From Methanotrichaceae archaeon (lineage in GTDB: Archaea; Halobacteriota; Methanosarcinia; Methanotrichales; Methanotrichaceae): a stretch of DNA of 40,711 bases. Both the position numbers and the translations under genes were made by a program. Location of the stretch: the NCBI GenBank assembly GCA_016927425.1, contig JAFGMR010000045.1, positions 1 to 40,711 of the forward strand, in the 5' to 3' direction. Every line of letters begins with the position of its first letter. Within the stretch, counting starts at the first letter, position 1. The notes beneath the pieces were generated by a model. The model was not told the origin of the DNA and did no database searches. It saw only the letters and a program-made list of their open reading frames with translations. Below are positions 33,654-40,711 of this stretch, one piece after another.

Positions 33654-35951
33654 CTATGTCTGGATCTGACCTGCCATCTGCTGGATCTTGATCACCACGA
33701 ACTCCGCAGGCTTCAAGGGAGCAAAGCCCACGAGGATGTTTACGATTCCAAGATCTATATCGTTCTGGGTCGTCGTGTCCTTGTCGCACTTGACGAAGTA
33801 TGCCTCCTTGGGACTGCTTCCCTGAAAAGCCCCCTGCCGGAAGAGGTTGTGCATGAAAGCGCCGATGTTCAAGCGGATCTGGGACCAGAGCGGCTCGTCG
33901 TTCGGCTCGAATACGACCCATTGCGTCCCTCGAAAGAGGCTCTCCTCGATGTAAAGCGCAAGCCGCCTTATCGGCACGTACTTCCACTCTGATGCCATCT
34001 GGTCGTCGCCGACGAGTGTGCGCGCCCCCCAGGAGACCGGGCCGTAGACGGGAAAGACCCTAAGGCAGTTTACGCCGCGGGGATTTAAGACGCCGTTTTC
34101 AAGATCTGTAAGGACGTATCCCACCCTCTGGACTCCTGCAAGCTTCGCATCAGTTCCTGCTGGCGCCTTCCAGATGCCGCGGCTGCTGTCGGTCCTCGCA
34201 AATACGCCAGCCATTGTCCCGCTCGGAGGAGCTGCTCGGAGCTTTCCGTCGTTCAGTGGATCTGGGATCTCTATCCATGGATAGTAGACCGCGGCATATT
34301 CGCTCTTCGGAAGGGCCGGGCTCTTTACGAGCTTCTCCATCGCGTCGGGGGATAGCCCCTTTGGAGGATCGGCTATGAGGAAAGCCCGGCGCTCCTTGCA
34401 GTAGGCTGCAGCATCCGCAAGGATTCCTGGCTCTGAGATTCCTGGAATGCAGAGCAGGTTGAATATGTCGACTTCTTCGAGCGCATAGATCCCCTTTCGA
34501 TCAGACCGGCTGTCTATGAAGATCTTGTAGACGCTTCCCTTCTCAGGATCAAAGTCGCTCTCCGCCCCTCCCGTCAGCATGACATCTTGAGGCCTTTCCG
34601 AGTCGGTTCCAGAGAGAAGTTGGAGATCAGATGCTATGCTCTTTGACTCGGGCCCGAAGACCGCAACCGACGATCCGCTACCCCTCGTCCCGGAGATAAG
34701 CATAATCTTATTTCCCTCAACCTCCCGACATTCGAAGCCCTTGTAAGCGGGTAGAGAGGGGTTTAGATCTCTGACAGCCTTCTCGATTCTCGCAGCGACG
34801 TTTTGAAGCATCTCCTCAAGATCCGCGCCGGAGATAGCGGTCTCCCCAAGGGTGATCTCGTCGGGCCCAAGCCCGTCAAGGCTGATCTTAAGCCTGTTCT
34901 TCTCGGCCGATGGAAGGCTTTCAAGCGCTCCGATCTCCCCGCTTGTAAGCGATCCCCGTAGGGGGACTGCTGCCGGGCGAAGGACGGATGCTGCATCTAC
35001 CTCCGCTCCGCCGTTCTGGTATCCGAGGAAGAGGCCGGCTGAAAGGTCGTTTCTCTCGCCTGGAAGCACCCTCACCGAAGATCTCTTCCCGCCTTCGCCT
35101 GAGGTCAGGACGAGGGAGCTCACATCTACAGAGACCGTGAACGCTTCGAGCGCAGGATCTCCCCTCGATTGCGCGGTGACCTTGTCCTCTATTGCCGCAG
35201 CCAGGCTCGAAAGCCTCGCTTCCGCATCCGCGCCTTCGAGATCTGCCTCGCTTATCTGGACTGTGACGGGAGATGAGCCATTCACCGATACCCGGAACTG
35301 GTTTTTATTGGACGAAACGATCTCTGCCACATCTAGCAGTTCGCCATCCTTCGTCAATGGGGCGCTCTTGCTCGTTCCCTTTTCGGTTATATCCACATCG
35401 AACATCTTCAATGTGACGAACTTTGAAGTGTCGTTTACAAGCTTCTTGACACATCTTGCATCCTCGGGATTCATGGAGAGGTTCGAAAAGCTCTCGGTGA
35501 CCGAAGCTTCCTTAGCTCCTTCCGGATGGCGGATGAATGTCAGGTTGAAGTTGCTTGCTTTATTTGGCACATCGTAGTCGACCCTCACCTCGATCAAGTT
35601 TCCGAACGATCCCTCGTCGATGGCTGTGATCTCTAGCACGTCTGCCCCTTTGGCGTTCTTCAATATTCTCCCGGCGGTGTATACGTCCTTAGCAACCCTA
35701 ACGATCCAAGCCTCGCTTCCGCCGTTTAAGAAGAACTGCCGGACGGCATAGCTCATCTCAGATCTCTCGGCAAGCCCGCCGTAGCGGCGCTCGAAATCGC
35801 TGTAGCTGAGTATCCGCACAGCTTTGTTGACAGGACCTCTCTTTGCAGCCCCAACGAAGCCTGTAACCGAAGTGCTAACGCCTGTTATGGTTCGCACACC
35901 GCTTGCAATCTCCTCGATATAAACCCCTGGGTAGGTTAGCGATACCGGCAT
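33654..35951 (-). CDS. Contractile sheath protein (Afp2-4 type) with enlarged insert
   Basis: This 765-residue sheath has an N-terminus (YPGVYIEEIASGVRTITGV, TGFVGAAKRGP, FFLNGGSEAWIVRVA) and C-terminus (SWGARTL, YVPIRRLALYIEESL, FEPNDEPLWSQIRLNIGAF, IQQMAGQI) that are canonical for eCIS/phage tail sheath. The middle (about 205-470) is much larger than in most sheaths and contains two related units of about 100 residues (214-311 and 349-449) that would sit on the particle surface. The sheath contracts to drive the tube into a target. It is the only sheath gene here. A strong Shine-Dalgarno site fixes the start. It is first in the operon. Confidence 0.96.
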   Translation of the reverse strand: MPVSLTYPGVYIEEIASGVRTITGVSTSVTGFVGAAKRGPVNKAVRILSYSDFERRYGGLAERSEMSYAVRQFFLNGGSEAWIVRVAKDVYTAGRILKNAKGADVLEITAIDEGSFGNLIEVRVDYDVPNKASNFNLTFIRHPEGAKEASVTESFSNLSMNPEDARCVKKLVNDTSKFVTLKMFDVDITEKGTSKSAPLTKDGELLDVAEIVSSNKNQFRVSVNGSSPVTVQISEADLEGADAEARLSSLAAAIEDKVTAQSRGDPALEAFTVSVDVSSLVLTSGEGGKRSSVRVLPGERNDLSAGLFLGYQNGGAEVDAASVLRPAAVPLRGSLTSGEIGALESLPSAEKNRLKISLDGLGPDEITLGETAISGADLEEMLQNVAARIEKAVRDLNPSLPAYKGFECREVEGNKIMLISGTRGSGSSVAVFGPESKSIASDLQLLSGTDSERPQDVMLTGGAESDFDPEKGSVYKIFIDSRSDRKGIYALEEVDIFNLLCIPGISEPGILADAAAYCKERRAFLIADPPKGLSPDAMEKLVKSPALPKSEYAAVYYPWIEIPDPLNDGKLRAAPPSGTMAGVFARTDSSRGIWKAPAGTDAKLAGVQRVGYVLTDLENGVLNPRGVNCLRVFPVYGPVSWGARTLVGDDQMASEWKYVPIRRLALYIEESLFRGTQWVVFEPNDEPLWSQIRLNIGAFMHNLFRQGAFQGSSPKEAYFVKCDKDTTTQNDIDLGIVNILVGFAPLKPAEFVVIKIQQMAGQIQT

Positions 35952-36166
35952 CTTCCAATCACCTCCACAAATCCCTTTCCGGCCCCACAGCCGGCAATAT
36001 CCAACACCTTTATCCTATTCCACATACGCTTGTCCTCCAGCAAGGCCAGCCTGGACGGCCAAAAGGCAGCGATCAGAAAACCGGCCTAGATGTAATCAGA
36101 AAAAACCATCCTCTATTCGCACCAAGAAGGCAGAGAGGAGAGGGTGATCTCGCAGGTATCCCGGCA
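35952..36166 (-). promoter_or_regulatory. Leader and likely promoter region of the CIS operon
   Basis: These 215 bases lie between the sheath start and the next minus-strand gene upstream. A strong ribosome site, GGAGGTGATT (35957-35966), stands 6 bases before the sheath ATG. Upstream of it are a small hairpin CCGGC...GCCGG (about 35980-35995) and an AT-richer AATAGGATAAAGG (about 36007-36019) that could be a TATA/BRE region. The promoter is not certain. Confidence 0.45.
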
Positions 36167-36616
36167 TCAAGGTGGCATCATCGACTCGATCCTCCTCGAT
36201 GCCTCCATGATGATCTCTATATCGGTAAACCTGCCAACGGATTTGAGGCGATCGACCTCTAGGAGGAAGGTTCCAGTCTCCTCCTCGGTCAGCCGTCTCC
36301 TGCATGCGTACTTCATTGCGATCCCCTTCAGCTCCTTCCTAGATGAGTACCTCTTTGGACAGATGCCGTCGACGAAATCGAATATGAGGCCGCATTTGAT
36401 GTGGCCGATCGTTGGCGTGGACGGGTTACATGAAGTTTTTATATAATCTTTGAACGTATTTCCGTCGACGAACTCCCCGCATTCGCATAACATGATTCTC
36501 TTCATGAGATCGGCCCCTGATCGAGAGATAAGACGCATGCTATCATCGAGGAGTTTCATCGCTTGCTGCTCGCTCCCGCCGCCCGATTTTCCCCTTACCC
36601 TACGGATAACACACAT
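36167..36616 (-). CDS. Small hypothetical protein with conserved cysteine motifs
   Basis: This protein has about 149 residues from ATG 36616. The frame is open to 36718, but ATG at 36616 lies just after a TATA-like box. It has MLCECGEFVDG, PSTPTIGHIKCGLIFDFVDG and ICPKRYSSRKELKG; the paired Cys and the His-x-x-Cys could bind zinc. The C-terminal half is helical (LTEEETGTFLLEVDRLKSV). I do not recognise a named family. It is upstream of, and codirectional with, the CIS operon but 215 bases away, so it is probably an independent gene. Confidence 0.6.
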   Translation of the reverse strand: MCVIRRVRGKSGGGSEQQAMKLLDDSMRLISRSGADLMKRIMLCECGEFVDGNTFKDYIKTSCNPSTPTIGHIKCGLIFDFVDGICPKRYSSRKELKGIAMKYACRRRLTEEETGTFLLEVDRLKSVGRFTDIEIIMEASRRIESMMPP

Positions 36617-36630
36617 GTTCCCGTTGATCG

Positions 36631-36640
36631 GATATATACG
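36631..36640 (-). promoter_or_regulatory. TATA-like box before the small cysteine protein
   Basis: CGTATATATC on the minus strand lies about 15-25 bases before the ATG at 36616. No Shine-Dalgarno site lies between them, so the transcript is probably leaderless or nearly so. Confidence 0.45.
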
Positions 36641-36883
36641 TTTACATATTGGATAATTTTCGATGGTGATGCCGGGGTGGGCCTGCCCCCTCCCGGCAGC
36701 CCCCATACTGAAAGGCATGGCCTATCCAAGTCGGCATTGGAGAAAAGAGGTCCCCTCGATATCGATTGTGGGCGAAGGGAAAAGAAAAGGCCAGGCCATT
36801 GGATCTCCTTTCTGGCACCATAGTGACCTTCTGGATCGAATTCGAGATAACCTATTTCTCGTATCCGTGCCATTTTGACTCCC

Positions 36884-37768
36884 ATGGCCGTCCTTGTAGG
36901 ATGCAGCGGCTGGCACTATCGCGACTGGGTGGGAGCCTTCTATCCGCTGGATCTCGCCCGAAGGGAAGGGGAATGGCTCGCCTACTACGCGAGATACTTC
37001 ACAACAGTGGAGATCAACAGCAGCTTCTATCGGCCTCCCGGAGAAGCTCAGGTTAGCTCCTGGATCCGCCGGGCGAAGGCCTGGAGGGGCTTCTCCTTCT
37101 CCCTGAAGATGCCAAAGGAGGTAACCCACAATTTGATGGTTAGCGGGGATGCAAAGAGGGCTATAGAAGAAGCCCTATCATTCCAGAGGAGAACTGTCGA
37201 GCCGCTCGCAGAAGCCGGCCTCCTGGGATGCGTCCTCATCCAGCTCTCGCCCCGATTCGAGAACGATGAGACATCCCTATCCACGCTGGAGGCCGTCATC
37301 GACGCGCTCTCCACGAAGCGCCACAGACACGCAATCGAGTTCAGGCATGGGAGCTGGTTTGCGGGAGGCGAGATCGATGGCCCTGCTCGCACCCTGCTTC
37401 GATCGAGAGGCGTGGCAAACGTCCTCGTCGATGGCCCAAGCTTCCCAATCGTCAGCGAGGAGACCGCGGATCACTCCTACATCCGCTTCCACGGCAGAAA
37501 CGCCGATATCTGGCATCGTCGAAAGGAGGACGACTACCGGATAGACCGCTACGACTACCTCTACGGGGAAGATCAGCTGGCTTCCTGGGTTCCTCGCATC
37601 AGGGAGGCAAAGACCAAGACGGTCTTCGTCTATTTCAACAACCATGCCAGGTCCAAGGCCGCGAGAAACGCCTTCCAGATGATGGACCTCCTCGGAATGG
37701 AGCATCGAGAGAAGAGCGTGAGGATCCAGGACCAGTTCACATTGGGAAGCTTTCGGCATGAGGACTAG
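36884..37768 (+). CDS. DUF72 (YecE-like) protein
   Basis: This 294-residue TIM-barrel-like protein is of the DUF72 family. Markers are VLVGCSGWHYRDWVGAFYP at the N-terminus, FTTVEINSSFYRPP, FSFSLKMPKEVTHN, LLGCVLIQLSPRF, AIEFRHGSW, YIRFHGRN and the C-terminal VFVYFNNHARSKAARNAFQM. The function is unknown; it is widespread in archaea and bacteria. ATG at 36884 is preferred to a TTG at 36875. It is divergent from the CIS side, has no visible ribosome site, and is probably leaderless. There is no evident link with the injection system. Confidence 0.92.
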   Translation: MAVLVGCSGWHYRDWVGAFYPLDLARREGEWLAYYARYFTTVEINSSFYRPPGEAQVSSWIRRAKAWRGFSFSLKMPKEVTHNLMVSGDAKRAIEEALSFQRRTVEPLAEAGLLGCVLIQLSPRFENDETSLSTLEAVIDALSTKRHRHAIEFRHGSWFAGGEIDGPARTLLRSRGVANVLVDGPSFPIVSEETADHSYIRFHGRNADIWHRRKEDDYRIDRYDYLYGEDQLASWVPRIREAKTKTVFVYFNNHARSKAARNAFQMMDLLGMEHREKSVRIQDQFTLGSFRHED

Positions 37769-37848
37769 GCAAGGCGCTGTGTGAAAACCACCCACACCGA
37801 TGAGCGTTCTCGACACCCTTAGTGACAACGTGGCGAAGGAGACGATAG

Positions 37849-37857
37849 TTTTTTATC
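37849..37857 (+). promoter_or_regulatory. TATA box of the exported protein gene
   Basis: TTTTTTATC is centred 28 bases before the ATG at 37881, the spacing expected for archaeal leaderless transcription. This decides for the ATG at 37881 rather than 37800. Confidence 0.55.
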
Positions 37858-37880
37858 GGATTATTAACACCAACGAAAGC

Positions 37881-39389
37881 ATGAAGGCATCGACCATGGC
37901 GGGCATGGTGTTGATCGTCCTCCTACTTTCCATCGCCTCGGACGGCATGACAACATTGTATTATGGGAGAAAGTATATTTCTTATGATGAGGCATTTCAT
38001 GGAACATCATCCCTTCTCATATCGGCCAAGATCGGCAGTAGCGGCAGCAGAACGATGACGCTAACCGAGCCGGCGCCGCTCGACGGGCTAGATCCCCTGG
38101 AGTTCATGATCTGTCCGTATGCCGGAGATGGGCGAATAGAGGTTCGCATCTACCTGGAGCCGGGGGCAGGCGGGGGCGAGGAGACCGAGATCTACGGAAG
38201 CCTCTCGTGGGACGACATGGGATGGGGAATGGGGGAGTGGGAAAAGTTCGATGCCACAACAATAGAATACAAGAAGAAGAAAGATGATACGGAAACGTAC
38301 AAGACGCTACAAAAGTGGATGGACGAGCTCGGCGGCTCGATCGTGGTGAAGGTCCAGATCAGCCTATTTGCCCGAGGCAAAGTTCCTGCTTTCTGCTACA
38401 TCGACCTCCTGAGGATCGCGGGCGAGGTTGCGACATTCGATCCCCTTGAGACCAAGGATATCAAGGATGACGAGGAGAACAAGGTCGAGCAAGGAGAATC
38501 GATCAAGTACACGATCACCTACGGAAACAGCCTCATGGATGAGGTGACGAACGTGCGCATAGTCGAGCATTACGACCCTCGAACGGTATTCGTTGAGGCT
38601 TATCCCGCCCCGGATCCCGGGACCAACAACGTCTGGACGATCCCGCACCTCGCGCCGGGTGAGCACGGCCAGATCGTGATTAAGGTGAAGACGCAGACGC
38701 CAAAGACGAAGGCCGAGATGACAGGAAGCGTTAGCGGCTCTGGATTTGCCTCCGTTCGGCGAAGCATGTCGACCGGCCTTGACGAGTATAACGTGATCAA
38801 CCGCGTGGAGATTGCATGCGACCGCTTCGAGATGTCTGGAGAGACAAGCACCCTCGTCAAGCCTTTTCTCGGAACCGATGTCGCATTTCATGAACACGGA
38901 TCTGGGCAGTACTGGGCCGAGGATAAGATGATCTTCAATCCCAGCCGGATCAGAATGTGGCGCGATATGAACGCCACAAAAGCGCCTACGTCTGTCGATC
39001 TGTGGGGAAGAACCCTCGCCTTCAACGACAGTTGGTCTGCAGGCCACCTCTGCGAAGGAAGAAAGGAGGCCGTCTTATTCAGCGAGAGATTCTCCCATGC
39101 AGAGTCGCTCAACCTGAGCGCCTATGCCGATACGAGCAACTCCAGGTCCACCTCCTCCCGGAGCAGTCGGCTCACCCTCGAGAGCAACGCAAGCTTCGTT
39201 GGGATCGGCGACTATGAGGCGAGACAGGGGCCCTCCATCACCACGTCTCGAATGGTTGGAAACTTCACAGTGGAGAACACAGATCGCGTCAGGGACTACA
39301 TGAGAAAGAAGTATCCGAGCAAGCAATGGCTCGAATGCTGCTTCGAAGAGGCTGAGGACGGGATGGAGAAGCTGATTCAGGATAGCTGA
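37881..39389 (+). CDS. Exported surface protein with DUF11-like domain
   Basis: This protein has about 502 residues. The N-terminus MKASTMAGMVLIVLLLSIAS is a signal peptide or anchor. Residues about 200-290 have the DUF11-type pattern: VEQGESIKYTITYGNSLMDE, VTNVRIVEHYDPR and IPHLAPGEHGQIVIKVK, seen in many methanogen cell-surface proteins. The rest is unrecognised; the C-terminal part is Ser/Thr-rich with potential N-glycosylation sites (NLS, NAS, NFT) and ends without a membrane anchor. The start is set by the TATA box 28 bases before ATG 37881. It is probably an envelope protein of the host, transcribed alone up to the terminator at 39420-39468. Confidence 0.75.
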   Translation: MKASTMAGMVLIVLLLSIASDGMTTLYYGRKYISYDEAFHGTSSLLISAKIGSSGSRTMTLTEPAPLDGLDPLEFMICPYAGDGRIEVRIYLEPGAGGGEETEIYGSLSWDDMGWGMGEWEKFDATTIEYKKKKDDTETYKTLQKWMDELGGSIVVKVQISLFARGKVPAFCYIDLLRIAGEVATFDPLETKDIKDDEENKVEQGESIKYTITYGNSLMDEVTNVRIVEHYDPRTVFVEAYPAPDPGTNNVWTIPHLAPGEHGQIVIKVKTQTPKTKAEMTGSVSGSGFASVRRSMSTGLDEYNVINRVEIACDRFEMSGETSTLVKPFLGTDVAFHEHGSGQYWAEDKMIFNPSRIRMWRDMNATKAPTSVDLWGRTLAFNDSWSAGHLCEGRKEAVLFSERFSHAESLNLSAYADTSNSRSTSSRSSRLTLESNASFVGIGDYEARQGPSITTSRMVGNFTVENTDRVRDYMRKKYPSKQWLECCFEEAEDGMEKLIQDS

Positions 39390-39419
39390 AGAGGGGCGCG
39401 CTCGGTCAGCTGAAGATAT

Positions 39420-39468
39420 CGCTAGAATCGATAGCTTGCAGTCGCATGATCGATCTCTAGCGGTTTTT
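39420..39468 (+). terminator. Hairpin and T-run after the exported protein
   Basis: CGCTAGAATCGAT (39420-39432) pairs with ATCGATCTCTAGCG (39449-39462) through 13 base pairs with a single bulged base, and the arm is followed by TTTTT. It lies 30 bases past the stop codon at 39389. The remainder of the gap up to 39589 shows nothing else. Confidence 0.65.
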
Positions 39469-39589
39469 CAGTGACGCTCACAGACGACTGCCCCAGGAGT
39501 GGCGCAAAGAGAGATGGCCGTGAAGATGTGGCCGAAGTCAAACATTGAGCTCACAAAAGAATAATTCCTATGGAGACCGTTTATGCTTG

Positions 39590-39985
39590 CTATTTTTCAG
39601 AAGGGCTGCTGATCTCCGTTGAAGGATAGGAGTTATTTGATCTATATAATTCAAATCTCTCAATTTTATCAGCATTATTCTCTAAAAGCGCGCCTAATGA
39701 CTCAACCATTTTTAGAGCCCCGATATGAGATAAATATATTCGGATACCGCCTATTACCACTTTGCCATCTTTTTTTATGCCAGGCATCTCCAAGAAATCA
39801 ATAATAACATCTCTTGGGGCAATTTGAAGATATGATATATTTGAATAGAAAGTACCTGAAAGCTCCACTACCAGATCTTCTGGTTTGAATTCATATAGCT
39901 TCCTTATATCCACTACGGATGCTGTATCTTTCTGTTCAGCATTGCTTTTATCGATTTCACCATGCTCATTGCGAATATCTTCCAT
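39590..39985 (-). CDS. DUF3467 protein
   Basis: This is a 131-residue protein. The central segment FYSNISYLQIAPRDVIIDFLEMPG followed by IGGIRIYLSHIGALKMVESLGALL is the DUF3467 pattern. The family has no known biochemical function. ATG at 39985 has GAGGTG 6 bases upstream and is preferred to GTG at 39994. It follows the winged-helix gene after 12 bases and is surely co-transcribed with it, so the two may act together. Confidence 0.75.
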   Translation of the reverse strand: MEDIRNEHGEIDKSNAEQKDTASVVDIRKLYEFKPEDLVVELSGTFYSNISYLQIAPRDVIIDFLEMPGIKKDGKVVIGGIRIYLSHIGALKMVESLGALLENNADKIERFELYRSNNSYPSTEISSPSEK

Positions 39986-39997
39986 ATTTAACACCTC

Positions 39998-40579
39998 TTA
40001 TGCTGTAGCCACCTGCAATTTCGGGGGTCTTATCACAAGTTTTTCGGCATCTGCCTGTCTATCTTGGTATATCATCACCCTCTCTGATGGAGGTGCCACA
40101 TAATCCTTTGGCATTGTTTCAATTTGTGCTATATAGCTTAGATCCAGTTTCTCCATCGATAATTGACCCAAGTCGATCGGAATGAGACATTCATGGGATG
40201 CTGCATATTTCTCCCTCAATACCGAATCGCAATAATCTGCGATGACTTTATCCATGACATCTGTACCAAGCTTATCATCGAGAACTGCGTATGCCAAAAA
40301 AGACAATGCTAGATATCGTTTAGAAGATAGATTTACCCGATATACAGGATGCCTAGCGTTTGTTGTATCTTTTATAAGTATCCCCAAAGATGTTAAAATT
40401 TTCAAAGATTTCCTAACCGTTGGGGGGGACTCTTTCGTGAGATGCGATAGATCTATAGGGCGGAATTCAATACATGGATCTGCTATAACTTGCTCAAGCA
40501 CATTAACTAGATTGGAGTCCCCAAATAAGCCACCATATGGTGGACTTACATATCGCCTCAATTTTTCCTGTCTAGCCAT
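39998..40579 (-). CDS. Winged-helix DNA-binding regulator
   Basis: This is a 193-residue protein. Residues about 25-80 (VLEQVIADPCIEFRPIDLSHL, then ESPPTVRKSLKILTSLGIL and HPVYRVN) form a winged-helix fold with a clear recognition helix. The C-terminal part is helical and may dimerise or interact with the DUF3467 partner. ATG at 40579 is chosen because of GAGGT 7 bases upstream and the TATA box further up. Its targets are unknown. Its AT-richer DNA differs from the CIS genes, so the pair may be a separate acquisition. Confidence 0.8.
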   Translation of the reverse strand: MARQEKLRRYVSPPYGGLFGDSNLVNVLEQVIADPCIEFRPIDLSHLTKESPPTVRKSLKILTSLGILIKDTTNARHPVYRVNLSSKRYLALSFLAYAVLDDKLGTDVMDKVIADYCDSVLREKYAASHECLIPIDLGQLSMEKLDLSYIAQIETMPKDYVAPPSERVMIYQDRQADAEKLVIRPPKLQVATA

Positions 40580-40620
40580 TACTCTTACCTCTCGCCAGCG
40601 AGTCATTATATCGAAGAGAG

Positions 40621-40628
40621 ATATAAAG
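40621..40628 (-). promoter_or_regulatory. TATA box of the regulator-DUF3467 operon
   Basis: CTTTATAT on the minus strand lies about 45 bases upstream of the ATG, allowing a short leader that holds the GAGGT ribosome site. Confidence 0.5.
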
Positions 40629-40711
40629 ATTTCCTATGAATGGTAATTATATTTTCTATTCAATATTTATTTAAGCTTAGACCACCGTGATGGCCTCGAT
40701 ATACATTATAA

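Noticed and set aside
38364-39047. 227-codon minus frame opposite the exported protein
   Set aside because: No recognisable domain, no promoter; the plus frame has a signal peptide, DUF11-like pattern, TATA box and terminator.
1-40711. Prophage, tailocin or T6SS
   Set aside because: No terminase, portal, capsid, lysis or integrase gene and no TssJ/L/M; the Pvc16-type cap, AAA+ and DUF4157 genes point to eCIS.
1-40711. CRISPR array, tRNA or rRNA genes, insertion sequences
   Set aside because: I saw no regularly spaced repeats, no tRNA- or rRNA-like stretches and no transposase frames on reading both strands.

Overview
The window carries one nearly complete contractile injection system (extracellular CIS, the phage-tail-like Afp/PVC/MAC type) with its probable cargo. 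Everything from about 36 kb to the left edge reads on the minus strand as closely packed genes, many joined by 4-base ATGA/GTGA overlaps. The source looks like a methanogenic archaeon of the Methanosarcinales/Methanothrix group. The evidence is S-layer duplication domains of the Methanosarcina type inside one CIS protein, TATA-like boxes 25-30 bases before start codons with little or no leader, and some genes without a Shine-Dalgarno site. The genus is inference. No capsid, terminase, portal or T6SS membrane-complex gene is present, so this is neither a prophage nor a T6SS.

Layout in order of transcription (right to left): sheath (33654-35951), tube (33122-33640), zinc-ribbon baseplate-type protein (32392-33111), disordered protein with a conserved eCIS tail motif (31199-32395), Pvc16/Afp16-like cap (29991-31202) and AAA+ ATPase (28135-29994). 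A cassette follows of four DUF4157 'leader + payload' proteins and one small protein, and then a fifth DUF4157 protein (19621-28113). A ~310-base gap with operator-like palindromes separates this from the second structural block: CIS tube-initiator (Afp7-like), LysM protein, hub, spike, PAAR tip, gp25, two large baseplate proteins, a gpI-like protein and a 1733-residue DUF6519-type protein (3203-19311). A leaderless subtilisin follows (879-3194), and then a sixth DUF4157 gene that runs off the left edge (1-585).

The right flank (36167-40711) is ordinary: a small cysteine-containing hypothetical protein, a DUF72 protein, an exported protein with a DUF11-like domain and a strong terminator hairpin, and a winged-helix regulator paired with a DUF3467 protein.

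How the parts work together (family knowledge plus inference): the gp25/baseplate-J/gpI proteins form a baseplate around a hub-spike-PAAR needle. The single tube and single sheath polymerise above it, the Pvc16-like protein caps it, and the AAA+ protein helps assemble or load it. DUF4157 proteins are typical eCIS cargo; here each has a different C-terminal domain (two metallopeptidase-like, one papain-like, one with hydrophobic helices, one unrecognised, one cut off). The most unusual feature is the 1733-residue distal baseplate protein, in which two full archaeal S-layer repeats and the start of a third sit between Ig-like domains and a beta-helix. This suggests a particle that docks to, or is built into, an archaeal S-layer.
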